From contig CAZLFD010000031.1 in the NCBI GenBank assembly GCA_964558715.1, positions 1-16,984 of the forward strand: a stretch of 16,984 nucleotides of DNA, given 5' to 3'. This document shows, piece by piece, positions 1 to 6,802 of the stretch. The stretch is from JBGSOV01 sp964558715. Lineage in GTDB: Bacteria > Patescibacteriota > Gracilibacteria > CAIRYL01 > GCA-016699755. Numbering within the stretch: the stretch's first letter is position 1; every line of letters begins with the position of its first letter. The position numbers and the translations under genes are program-made. The notes beneath the pieces were generated by a model that was not told the origin of the DNA, did not search any database, and saw only the letters and a list, made by a program, of their open reading frames with translations.

Positions 1-69
1 ACCGACAGCGACTTGCCTCATCTGTCACGAGAATTGGGGCTTAGTTCAAAATCATCTCACTTTTTCTTC

Positions 70-99
70 ATCCAAACCATTGGCGTTTTTTGTTTGGAT
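70..99 (+). promoter_or_regulatory. hairpin upstream of purF
   Basis: ATCCAAAC (70-77) and GTTTGGAT (92-99) form a perfect 8-bp stem around a 14-base loop that ends in six T residues. The hairpin lies 37 bases before the purF start codon, so it could be in the 5' untranslated region. No known purine-sensing riboswitch core was recognised. A weak promoter (TTGGCG at 80, GAGAAT at 104) overlaps it. The function is unknown. Confidence 0.35.
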
Positions 100-136
100 T
101 TGCGAGAATGGGAACGCTTCATTTTTTCCTCGAAGC

Positions 137-1645
137 ATGTGCGGGATTTTTGGAATGTACTCTTCCGAAGGCTTCATTGCACAAGACATGTTCGATGCCT
201 TGACCGTGTTGCAGCACCGCGGGCAAGACGCCGCCGGTATTGCCTCGCTCGACCAAAAAGGGCAATTTCACATGCGTAAGGGAAATGGCTTAGTGCGTGA
301 TGTCTTTCATACCCGCCACATGCGCCGCTTTCATGGCGGCATGGGAATCGGGCATGTGCGCTACCCGACCGCTGGTTGTAACAATGCCTTTGAGGCGCAA
401 CCGTTTTATGTGAACTCGCCATACGGAGTCGTGCTCGCGCACAATGGCAATCTCACCAATACCGACGAGCTGGCCCAAGCCATTTACGAGACCGATCTGA
501 GGCATCTTTCAACCACTTCTGACTCAGAAGTACTTTTAAATGTGTTTGCACACGAACTCGCCAAAAACCATAAAAAAGACCCGCAAGCCGACGACCTCTT
601 CGATGCGGTCAAGCGTACCTTCAAGCGCATCCGCGGTGCATACGCGGTTATCGGCTTAGTATCAGGAATGGGAATCTTTGCCTTTCGCGATCCGCACGGC
701 ATCCGCCCGCTGTGCATTGGCAAACGCATGGGCCCGGGTAATAAAGAAGAATTCGCCCTCGCCTCAGAATCGGTCGCTTTTTCGCCACTCGGGTTTACGA
801 TGGTGCGTGATGTCGCCCCAGGAGAAGCAGTATTTATCGATGCCAATGGTAACCTGCATACCAAACTATGCGCCGAAAAAACCGAACTGACTCCGTGTTT
901 GTTTGAACTGGTGTATATGGCACGCCCAGATTCGATTATGGATAACATTTCGGTGCACAAATCCCGCTTACGCATGGGCGAAAATCTCGCAAAAAAAATC
1001 GAGCGAGTCGCGCCAAACCTCGATGTCGATGTGGTCATCCCGATCCCCGAAAGTTCACGCACAGCGGCTTTGCAAGTAGCGTGGGGGCTGGGCATCAAAT
1101 ATCGTGAAGGCTTTATTAAAAATCGTTACATCGGGCGCACTTTTATTATGCCAGGGCAAAAGACGCGGCGAAAATCTGTGCGCTACAAGCTCTCGGCCAT
1201 CGATCTCGAATTCCGCGATAAAAACGTTCTCTTGGTAGATGACTCTATTGTTCGTGGCACAACAAGTAAAGAAATTATCCGCATGGCGCGCGAAGCTGGT
1301 GCGAAAAACGTCTATTTCGCTAGTGCGGCTCCGCCTGTGCGCTACCCGAACGTGTATGGTATCGACATGCCCACGCGCAAAGAGCTGGTCGCCTACGGTA
1401 TTTCGGATGAAGAAGTCGGCAAATTTATCGGCGCAGATGGCATGTTTTACCAAGACTTAGAAGATCTGATCGAAGCCGCGCGCGAGGGGAACACAGATAT
1501 CAAGCGATTTGATGCATCGTGCTTTGATGGCGATTATATTACCGGTGATATCGATGAAGAGTTCCTGCATAAAGTAGAAAGTGGCCGTGGCTCTGGGCGC
1601 AGCATGGATGATGATGAAGGTGAGAATCCCATGACACTGCTTTAA
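137..1645 (+). CDS. purF: amidophosphoribosyltransferase (glutamine PRPP amidotransferase)
   Basis: This enzyme catalyses the first committed step of purine synthesis: PRPP and glutamine give 5-phosphoribosylamine. The ATG at 137 was chosen because it places the Ntn-hydrolase nucleophile at residue 2 (MCGIFG), exposed once Met is removed; the frame is open further upstream only from a TTG at 80. That gives 502 aa, close to the E. coli length. The N-terminal glutaminase domain (about 2-240) shows LQHRGQDAAGI, GIGHVRYPTAG and LAHNGNLTN. The phosphoribosyltransferase domain carries the PRPP loop VLLVDDSIVRGTTS at 364-377. There is no propeptide, and two of the four cysteines that bind an Fe-S cluster in the Bacillus-type enzyme are missing (PNVYGIDM and DASCFDG regions), so it belongs to the E. 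coli type. The acidic C-terminal tail is variable. No other pur gene is adjacent. No Shine-Dalgarno sequence is visible. Confidence 0.97.
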   Translation: MCGIFGMYSSEGFIAQDMFDALTVLQHRGQDAAGIASLDQKGQFHMRKGNGLVRDVFHTRHMRRFHGGMGIGHVRYPTAGCNNAFEAQPFYVNSPYGVVLAHNGNLTNTDELAQAIYETDLRHLSTTSDSEVLLNVFAHELAKNHKKDPQADDLFDAVKRTFKRIRGAYAVIGLVSGMGIFAFRDPHGIRPLCIGKRMGPGNKEEFALASESVAFSPLGFTMVRDVAPGEAVFIDANGNLHTKLCAEKTELTPCLFELVYMARPDSIMDNISVHKSRLRMGENLAKKIERVAPNLDVDVVIPIPESSRTAALQVAWGLGIKYREGFIKNRYIGRTFIMPGQKTRRKSVRYKLSAIDLEFRDKNVLLVDDSIVRGTTSKEIIRMAREAGAKNVYFASAAPPVRYPNVYGIDMPTRKELVAYGISDEEVGKFIGADGMFYQDLEDLIEAAREGNTDIKRFDASCFDGDYITGDIDEEFLHKVESGRGSGRSMDDDEGENPMTLL

Positions 1646-1650
1646 GGCAA

Positions 1651-1692
1651 TTAGAAGTTAGCAATTGGCAAATTAGGATTGAGTAAACAGCG
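1651..1692. repeat. heptamer-phased repeat array 1
   Basis: Six consecutive 7-base units follow the purF stop codon: TTAGAAG, TTAGCAA, TTGGCAA, ATTAGGA, TTGAGTA, AACAGCG. The units are degenerate but keep a period of seven, with A-rich unit ends. Similar arrays lie at 3695, 6397, 6653 and 12653. Confidence 0.5.
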
Positions 1693-1716
1693 AAGTGTGA
1701 CCAGGATGGGTTTATG

Positions 1717-1731
1717 GCGCGGAGCACTCTC
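1717..1731 (-). repeat. fragment of dispersed palindromic element
   Basis: GCGCGGAGCACTCTC is the exact reverse complement of 9697-9711, the left part of the best-preserved copy of the palindromic element (9697-9734). The palindromic half is not recognisable here. A second degenerate relative starts at 1834 (ACTCCGCACC, identical to 14169-14178). Confidence 0.45.
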
Positions 1732-1826
1732 CTTAATTTATAGGGCGAGTTGGAGGAGGTTGTAGTAGAGCCGATGAATCCGGATTTCTCTATTTCGATA
1801 TCGACCATTTTTTTCCATATCTCAAG

Positions 1827-1879
1827 AAAAAAAACTCCGCACCAGTTCTGTCCGGTTTTCTGTATACCGATGGAGGAGT
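1827..1879 (-). terminator. probable rho-independent terminator of ilvB
   Basis: On the minus strand, GGAGT/ACTCC (1875-1879 with 1834-1838) closes a long stem-loop that is followed at once by eight U residues (A run 1827-1834 on the plus strand). It lies about 40-90 bases after the ilvB stop codon. The loop is large and part of the stem overlaps a relic of the palindromic element, so the exact fold is uncertain. Confidence 0.5.
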
Positions 1880-1915
1880 GCGCGGCTACATTCTTTCTGA
1901 CTTATTCCTTATTAC

Positions 1916-3631
1916 CTATGCCTTGTTTGGTCCTACTTTTGTGTCTTTTAGACTCGTGCCGGCATCGACCATGGGGTACACATTTTCTTCTGCTGCAATG
2001 CGGAATTCGATAAACGTGGGACCTTTGATTTTGCGTGCTGCCTGAATTACCTTACGTGCGTCTTTCACGTTATCCGCATAGAATGTGGGAATGCCGTATG
2101 CTTCTGCTACTTTGATAAAATCAGGATTCCAAAGCTGGGTGCTCGCGTAGTTTTTCTCGTGATACATATCTTGCCACTGGCGCACCATGCCGAGATACTG
2201 GTTATTGAGTACGACGATCTTCACCGGAATATTATCTTGCTGCAGGGTCGCCATTTCGGGCAGGTTCATCTGAAAACCGCCATCACCGCTAATGCTCCAC
2301 ACTTCGGCATTGGGATGCGCGATCTGCACGCCCATGGCGAGCGGTAAGCCGGCACCCATCGATCCTAATCCTCCTGAGCAGACATGGCCGCGAAAGCGTT
2401 TAAACGGGTAATACTGCGCCAGAAACATCTGGTGTTGGCCGACATCTGCCGTAACAAAGGCTTCGCCTTTCGTCTCTTCGCCTAAAATTTCAATCACTTC
2501 TGGCGCAATCATCTGCCCGTTGTGATCTTGGCTTTTTTGCCCCTTGTCGATGGGGTATTCATCTTTCCAATCGTTGATCTGCCCCCACCATTTTTCGTGC
2601 GCCATCCGCTTTGGTAACTGGGGTGTGAGTTTTTGCAAGATATTTTTGATGTCGCCCACAACGGGAACATGCGTGTGCACATTTTTTCCCAACTCTGCCG
2701 GGTCGATATCGAAATGGATGAACTTCGCGCCAGGGCAAAAATCATCCAACCTGCCGGTAATGCGGTCGTCGAAGCGGCTACCGAGAGATATTACCAGATC
2801 AGAATCGTAAACCGCGTAGTTCGCGGTAGCCGAGCCGTGCATACCAAGCATACTGATAAAATTCGGATGATCGGTCGGAATCGTTGAAAGCCCGTGTAAA
2901 GTGCTGACTGCAGGAATATCCGCTTTCTCCAAAAACTCCGCGACTTCGGCGCCAGCATTCGAGATCATCGCACCATGCCCAATGATGGCGATCGGTTTTT
3001 TTGCTTGGGTGATCAATTCTATCGCACGCTTGATCTGATGTTCGCTGCCTAGTAGCGTGGGGCGGTAGCCGGGCAAGTTCGGTTGCAGATCGCCATGGTA
3101 TTTCGCGGTCTTAATAAAAGCGTCTTTCGTGATATCTACATGTACGGGGCCTGGCCTTCCCGTCTCTGCCAAATGGAATGCCTCGACCATGGCTTGCTCG
3201 ATATCCTCTGCGCGGTCGACAAAAAAGCTGTGTTTGACCACCGGCATCATCACACCGATCGCATCGGTCTCTTGAAAGGCATCTGTGCCGATCAGGTGCG
3301 AAAACACCTGCCCGGTTATGGCGACCATCGGAGCGTTATCCATCATGGCATCGGCAATTCCCGTTACTAAGTTTGTTGCGCCGGGACCACTGGTGGCAAT
3401 GCATACTCCCGCTTTGCCCGTAACTCTGCCGATTGCGTTGGCGGCAAACGCCGAAGCTTGCTCGTGGCGAACGAGAATATGACGTAGTTTTTTGGCGTGT
3501 ACGTATTTCTTGAACATCACATCATACAGCGGAATCACCGCGCCGCCCGGGTAACCAAATACGGTATCTACCCCTTGCCGCAGCAACGATTCCATCATGA
3601 TCTCTGACCCAGTCAGGTTTTGCGCACTCAT
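1916..3631 (-). CDS. ilvB: acetolactate synthase, large (catalytic) subunit
   Basis: This ThDP-dependent enzyme condenses two pyruvates to acetolactate (or pyruvate with 2-ketobutyrate), the first common step of branched-chain amino acid synthesis. Three ThDP-family domains are visible: an N-terminal pyrimidine-binding part with FGYPGGAVIPLYD and the catalytic glutamate in VRHEQAS (E57), a central domain with GSRFDDRITG, and a C-terminal pyrophosphate-binding part with GDGGFQMN followed by NNQYLGMVRQWQ, the Mg-ThDP motif and an active-site tryptophan. GTDAFQE is typical of the biosynthetic enzyme rather than catabolic relatives. Start: MSAQNLTGSEI at 3631 (571 aa) aligns with known N-termini; an in-frame ATG at 3667 would add 12 residues. 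No Shine-Dalgarno sequence precedes either. The regulatory subunit gene ilvN and the later genes ilvC and ilvD are not in the window. Confidence 0.95.
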   Translation of the reverse strand: MSAQNLTGSEIMMESLLRQGVDTVFGYPGGAVIPLYDVMFKKYVHAKKLRHILVRHEQASAFAANAIGRVTGKAGVCIATSGPGATNLVTGIADAMMDNAPMVAITGQVFSHLIGTDAFQETDAIGVMMPVVKHSFFVDRAEDIEQAMVEAFHLAETGRPGPVHVDITKDAFIKTAKYHGDLQPNLPGYRPTLLGSEHQIKRAIELITQAKKPIAIIGHGAMISNAGAEVAEFLEKADIPAVSTLHGLSTIPTDHPNFISMLGMHGSATANYAVYDSDLVISLGSRFDDRITGRLDDFCPGAKFIHFDIDPAELGKNVHTHVPVVGDIKNILQKLTPQLPKRMAHEKWWGQINDWKDEYPIDKGQKSQDHNGQMIAPEVIEILGEETKGEAFVTADVGQHQMFLAQYYPFKRFRGHVCSGGLGSMGAGLPLAMGVQIAHPNAEVWSISGDGGFQMNLPEMATLQQDNIPVKIVVLNNQYLGMVRQWQDMYHEKNYASTQLWNPDFIKVAEAYGIPTFYADNVKDARKVIQAARKIKGPTFIEFRIAAEENVYPMVDAGTSLKDTKVGPNKA

Positions 3632-3694
3632 GGCTTCGAATAATTCAACGGCTATTGTGGCATACATATCGAGTGGATTTCAATCTTGAGATGA

Positions 3695-3764
3695 GCGAAC
3701 TGCAAACAGCAAACGGCGAACTGGATACAATCAGTATTTGGCAATTAGAAATAAACAAGCAGCA
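3695..3764. repeat. heptamer-phased repeat array 2
   Basis: Ten consecutive 7-base units stand upstream of ilvB: GCGAACT, GCAAACA, GCAAACG, GCGAACT, GGATACA, ATCAGTA, TTTGGCA, ATTAGAA, ATAAACA, AGCAGCA. The first four are close copies of a GCRAACN unit; the rest are degenerate but stay in phase. The longest of the five arrays, it lies about 65 bases before the preferred ilvB start. Confidence 0.6.
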
Positions 3765-3775
3765 AGAAGGCTGGT

Positions 3776-3831
3776 GTCATTTCGGCTTGCTTGCCCCGAT
3801 AGACAGCGGCTCTGCGGGTACTGGAATCTGG
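3776..3831 (-). repeat. dispersed palindromic element, diverged copy
   Basis: On the minus strand this reads CCAGATTCCAG, about 30 unrelated bases, then CAAGCCGAAATGAC. Both ends match the palindromic element (GATTCCGG and CAAGCCGGAATGA at 9713-9734), but the loop is much longer than in the other copies. The right end is identical over CAAGCCGAAATGAC to the copy at 14188-14201. Confidence 0.45.
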
Positions 3832-3856
3832 AGACCATTCTACATTAATCCCTAAC

Positions 3857-3908
3857 ACAATCTCTCGATAGAGGATTGTACCGATTTAAACGAATCCTTT
3901 TTGAGAGA
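3857..3908 (+). promoter_or_regulatory. attenuator-like structured element upstream of def
   Basis: Hairpin 1 pairs ACAATC (3857-3862) with GATTGT (3874-3879) and CTC (3864-3866) with GAG (3871-3873), with one bulged T and the loop GATA. A competing hairpin pairs GGATT (3873-3877) with AATCC (3893-3897), followed at once by TTTTT, as in a terminator. A third option pairs TCTCTC (3861-3866) with GAGAGA (3903-3908). The options share bases and exclude each other. A related hairpin with a changed base pair lies at 16850. It is about 140-190 bases before def. No promoter upstream of it has been identified, so transcription into def is inference. Confidence 0.4.
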
Positions 3909-3917
3909 CTGAGTATC

Positions 3918-3971
3918 AACCCCTTCCACCCACCTCGCTAGGAGGAAGGGTTCGTTCCGCGCCGAAGAACC
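3918..3971 (+). other. two overlapping hairpins upstream of def
   Basis: AACCCCTTCC (3918-3927) pairs with GGAAGGGTT (3944-3952) with one bulged C, and an inner CCT/AGG stem (3933-3935 with 3940-3942). GGTTC plus TTC (3949-3957) pairs with GAAGAACC (3964-3971) with one bulged G. The two stems share bases 3949-3952, so they compete. They continue the structured stretch that begins at 3857. No known RNA family was recognised. Confidence 0.35.
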
Positions 3972-4000
3972 ATCCTGCCAAACTGCGAATGCGAAAATCC

Positions 4001-4028
4001 TTGGCAAAACTGTAACTTTTTGGCAAAA
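4001..4028 (+). promoter_or_regulatory. direct repeat TTGGCAAAA before def, possible promoter region
   Basis: TTGGCAAAA occurs at 4001-4009 and again at 4020-4028, 23 bases before the def start codon. TTGGCA resembles a -35 box, and CATTAT at 4041-4046 could be a -10 box with a short 15-base spacer; that would make the def mRNA nearly leaderless. The repeat could instead be a binding site. No Shine-Dalgarno sequence precedes def. Confidence 0.3.
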
Positions 4029-4050
4029 TATCGTCAGTTCCATTATTCAA

Positions 4051-4524
4051 ATGTCAGTTATGCCCGTTGTCACCGGCGAAACCACCGCGGTATTGCGTAC
4101 AGTCGCAGAGCCAGTGACAGAGGTAAATCAAGATATTTTGGACCTCGCGAAAGAAATGCGCAAGACAATGAAGGCCGAAAAAGGTGTCGGCCTGGCTGCG
4201 CCGCAAGTGGGTGTTTCGCAGCGGATCATTCTTGCAACGATCGATAAAGTTGTGATGCTGATGGTAAACCCACAAATCGTTTCTTTTTCTGCCGATACTG
4301 ATATCTGCGAAGAGGGCTGTCTTTCGTTGCCTGGGCAATGGGGAAAAGTCTCGCGGGCAAAACGCATCAAGCTTACGTTTATTGATGAAAACGGCGACGA
4401 GGTAAATACAGAATTATCTGATTTAAATGCCCGCGTAGTGCAGCACGAAATCGATCATTTAAACGGAATTTTGTTTACTGATAGGTTGGTGAAAGAAAGT
4501 GCGGTGATGATGCAGAGTGACTAA
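4051..4524 (+). CDS. def: peptide deformylase
   Basis: This cytoplasmic metalloprotease removes the formyl group from N-terminal formyl-methionine of new proteins. All three family motifs are present: GVGLAAPQVG at 45-54, EEGCLSLPG with metal ligand C90, and QHEIDHLNGILF with metal ligands H132 and H136 and catalytic E133. The length of 157 aa is normal for bacterial deformylases. The ATG at 4051 is preferred; M4 (4060) is an alternative, and neither has a Shine-Dalgarno sequence. The usual partner fmt is not adjacent. The gene is divergent from ilvB and converges with the tyrA-pheA fusion. Confidence 0.96.
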   Translation: MSVMPVVTGETTAVLRTVAEPVTEVNQDILDLAKEMRKTMKAEKGVGLAAPQVGVSQRIILATIDKVVMLMVNPQIVSFSADTDICEEGCLSLPGQWGKVSRAKRIKLTFIDENGDEVNTELSDLNARVVQHEIDHLNGILFTDRLVKESAVMMQSD

Positions 4525-4563
4525 AAACGCGCAGCCCTGCACCGACTTGTTCAGGGCGCAGCG
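4523..4563 (-). terminator. rho-independent terminator of the tyrA-pheA fusion gene
   Basis: On the minus strand, CAGGGC/GCCCTG (4552-4557 with 4534-4539) is extended by GC and CGC pairs to about 11 bp with two bulged A residues and a 12-base loop. Five U residues follow (A run 4523-4527). It lies about 150 bases after the stop codon of the minus-strand gene and overlaps the def stop codon, so that mRNA would run antisense to the def 3' end. Confidence 0.65.
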
Positions 4564-4683
4564 TCGTTGCGAAGAAACCCGATGCTCCGGAGGACGACTG
4601 ATGCAATCCAGAAAAAACAAAATAAAGTGTTTCTGTATGTGTCTGGGTTGCTTCGTCACTTGTAACTTCGTTCCTCGTAAAGA

Positions 4684-4708
4684 CGGATTCTGGCGAATCC
4701 GATTTTAT
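4684..4708 (+). terminator. rho-independent terminator of def
   Basis: CGGATTC (4684-4690) and GAATCCG (4695-4701) form a perfect 7-bp stem with the loop TGGC, followed by ATTTTATCTT. It lies 160 bases after the def stop codon and ends just before the stop codon of the opposing tyrA-pheA gene. Confidence 0.65.
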
Positions 4709-4709
4709 C

Positions 4710-6356
4710 TTATGTAGTCGAATAATGTCCTAGCACCCGTAAGTCCGTCGTTAATCTTTCGAGTTTGATTGCTAATTCATCCGTATACTCGCCTTCAAAA
4801 TCGATAAAAAAAGCATACTCGGCAAAGCCGTCGCCAGTCGGCATCGACTCCAATCGTACGAGGTTGATATTCGCGTCCGCAAAGATCTTTAGAATCCCAA
4901 ACAAGGCACCAGAGACATTTTTGAGGCCGAAGAAAATTGTCGTCAATCTTTCTCCGCCCAGCTTTTTAGTGCCGGTTTTTTTCTGCACGAGGGCAAAGCG
5001 CGTGGCGTTGCCATCGCGGTCGGCGATATGTTCGGCGAGGATGGCAAATTCCGCAAGCTCCGCCGCCTGTTGGCTGCAGATAGCCGCAGCGCCCGGCATG
5101 CTGCGAGCGCGAACGATAGCTTCAGAATTACTGGCAACCGGAATCTGCTGGGCTTTTGGGTACTGTGCGGCAAGATATTTGCGACATTGCGCGAGGGCAG
5201 AATCGTGCGCGAAGATCGTCTCGATATGCTGCTTCTGCGGTGCTGCGAGTACGTGGGCAATCGGCAGATCAATCACGCGCGAAATCCACAAGTCATCTGC
5301 GGCAATGCCTTCCCACACTTGCCGTACCGTACCGGCGATTTTGTTTTCAATCGGCAGCAGCGCGGCAGCAATCTCATTATTTTGCAATCCCGCAAAAATC
5401 GCCGGAAAACTGGGGTAGAGCCGTTTTGATTTATCCGTGTAAAACTTTTGTGCTGCTAAATCACTCCAGGTCAACTCTGGCCCGAGCACGCCTAGATCGG
5501 TAATCTCTTCACTTTCCGCTTGATCTGCATGTAACTTTTGCGCACTGCGGCTAGCGAGAAAATCGATGATTTCATTGCTTTCGCGTTTTGCCTGGCTACA
5601 AAAATCGCCAAAGTACTCTCGCCCGTCACGAAAGGCTTGCAGAAATTCAGGGCTGCCATCGGCGGCGATTTTTTGCGCGACTTCTAAAAATAACTGAATC
5701 GTCTGCGTGCTCATCTTTGTACCGTGCACGATTTCATCATACAGTCTTTCATTTTGCCCGATAATCCGCCCGACCAGATCCATTTGTACGCGGTAGATCG
5801 GGCTCGAAACGGCGAGCAGTGTATCGAGCGGAATCTGCATCTTCGCCGTGGTTGCAGCAAACGCTGTCTCTAAAAAATGCTGTAGGCCTTGCACCAGTGC
5901 CATTGCCTTGTCGTGCTCTTTTGCTTCTAACTCGATGAGGTGAAAATCGCTGAACACCTGCTCCACTTTTTTTTGAGCCTTTTCATCCCGACCCGGGCAA
6001 ATGACGATTGTCTGCCCCGGCGATACATTCTCGGGACCAAATACGGGATGTAGGCCAACGACTGGTCCGGCATGGGCACTCAGCATCGCATAGAGCGGCT
6101 CCGCTTTGATCGAAGTGAAATCCGCTAGAATCGTTTTTGGCCGCAAATGTGGGGCAATCTTCTCTATTATTTCCACAGTATTGCTGATGGGCACCGAGAT
6201 GATGACGATATCGGCCTGCTTCGCCAGTTGCTCATGCGTAAGCTCTGTACTGCGTCCAGAAACTAACACTTCGTAGCCTTTTTTCTCGAGGTGCTTTTTG
6301 AAGGCCTGCCCCATTTTTCCCGTTCCGCCGATAGTGCCAATCGCAGGTTTGTTCAT
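4710..6356 (-). CDS. fused prephenate dehydrogenase - prephenate dehydratase
   Basis: This one polypeptide of 548 aa should turn prephenate into both 4-hydroxyphenylpyruvate (tyrosine branch) and phenylpyruvate (phenylalanine branch). The TyrA part (about 1-275) has the Rossmann loop GTIGGTGKMG, SGRS after the second strand (no acidic residue, hinting at NADP), ADFTSIK at 78-84 and HPVFGP at 103-108. The PheA part (about 288-460) has GPELTWSDLA at 292-301, PIEN at 335 and the catalytic NATRF at 450-454. An ACT regulatory domain (471-545) follows. No AroQ chorismate mutase domain fits in the short linker. The phenylalanine-binding motif ESRP is ESMP here (503-506), and the usual GPxGT is GPELT. 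The start at 6356 fits the Rossmann fold; the open frame upstream to 6488 runs through a heptamer repeat and looks non-coding. No single standard symbol exists (tyrA-pheA). Confidence 0.93.
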   Translation of the reverse strand: MNKPAIGTIGGTGKMGQAFKKHLEKKGYEVLVSGRSTELTHEQLAKQADIVIISVPISNTVEIIEKIAPHLRPKTILADFTSIKAEPLYAMLSAHAGPVVGLHPVFGPENVSPGQTIVICPGRDEKAQKKVEQVFSDFHLIELEAKEHDKAMALVQGLQHFLETAFAATTAKMQIPLDTLLAVSSPIYRVQMDLVGRIIGQNERLYDEIVHGTKMSTQTIQLFLEVAQKIAADGSPEFLQAFRDGREYFGDFCSQAKRESNEIIDFLASRSAQKLHADQAESEEITDLGVLGPELTWSDLAAQKFYTDKSKRLYPSFPAIFAGLQNNEIAAALLPIENKIAGTVRQVWEGIAADDLWISRVIDLPIAHVLAAPQKQHIETIFAHDSALAQCRKYLAAQYPKAQQIPVASNSEAIVRARSMPGAAAICSQQAAELAEFAILAEHIADRDGNATRFALVQKKTGTKKLGGERLTTIFFGLKNVSGALFGILKIFADANINLVRLESMPTGDGFAEYAFFIDFEGEYTDELAIKLERLTTDLRVLGHYSTT

Positions 6357-6396
6357 CTCTTGGGGAGTATGCCAGTTTGTCGGGCTTATTGGGAGA

Positions 6397-6424
6397 GCAA
6401 ACTGCGAACAGCGAACAGGCACAA
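6397..6424. repeat. heptamer-phased repeat array 3
   Basis: Four 7-base units: GCAAACT, GCGAACA, GCGAACA, GGCACAA. The first three are the same GCRAACN unit as in array 2 at 3695. It lies about 40 bases before the start codon of the tyrA-pheA gene, comparable to array 2 before ilvB. The 446-base divergent gap 6357-6802 also holds the palindrome at 6557, array 4 at 6653 and the rnj promoter. Confidence 0.55.
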
Positions 6425-6556
6425 CATCCTTTGCTTCACCCCTGCTAAAGGTCTGATTTTGGCGTGGAAGCAGAGGTCTGGTAAGCACTATGATAAACGA
6501 GAATTAACATGATTATGTTTGCAGGAGTAGGTGTCCTCGTAAATTCTGGAAGGCTT

Positions 6557-6568
6557 CCGAGCGCTCGG
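6557..6568. repeat. 12-base perfect palindrome in the rnj upstream region
   Basis: CCGAGCGCTCGG is self-complementary. It is next to GGAAGGCTTCC (6548-6558), a second near-palindrome. Nearby TGTCC (6531-6535) can pair with GGACA (6568-6572). It could be an operator or a relic of a mobile repeat. If the promoter at 6751 is the only one for rnj, this lies upstream of the transcript. Confidence 0.35.
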
Positions 6569-6652
6569 GACAGGTCAATGTTCCCCTAATTAGACCGAAC
6601 ACAGGCACTTATTTCTACCCCCGACACCCCCACCTGTCTGGGGAGAGAAAGC

Positions 6653-6680
6653 ACAAATTCCCAATTCCGAAACAATAATT
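6653..6680. repeat. heptamer-phased repeat array 4
   Basis: Four units: ACAAATT, CCCAATT, CCGAAAC, AATAATT. The period of seven is kept with AA near the centre of each unit. The sequence ACAAATTCCCAATT resembles TCAAATTCCCAATA in array 5 (12669-12682). Confidence 0.4.
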
Positions 6681-6723
6681 TGTTTACCACAAGGGAAATA
6701 TTGATGTATATTTCTAAAAAAGC

Positions 6724-6756
6724 TTGCAAGTCTCTTTTATTTTGGGATATTATAAT
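6724..6756 (+). promoter_or_regulatory. probable rnj promoter
   Basis: A consensus -10 box TATAAT stands at 6751-6756, 46 bases before the start codon. The best -35 candidate is TTGCAA at 6724-6729, but the spacer of 21 bases is too long for a standard promoter, so the -10 box is the main evidence. Transcription would start near 6763 and give a leader of about 40 bases without a Shine-Dalgarno sequence. Confidence 0.5.
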
Positions 6757-6802
6757 GGTGACGAACACATTTTTTTGTTTGTAATTAATTTCAACCATCA
6801 TC

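Noticed and set aside
484..1098. 204-residue open frame on the minus strand inside purF
   Set aside because: Opposite a strongly conserved purF frame; composition is typical of an antisense shadow.
3857..4050. Known riboswitch or T-box upstream of def
   Set aside because: None of the conserved cores I know (T-box AGGGTGGNACCGCG, SAM, TPP, glycine, guanidine, ZTP) is present.
6357..6488. 44-residue N-terminal extension of the TyrA-PheA protein
   Set aside because: It would precede the Rossmann fold with unrelated sequence encoded by a heptamer repeat; the ATG at 6356 fits the family.
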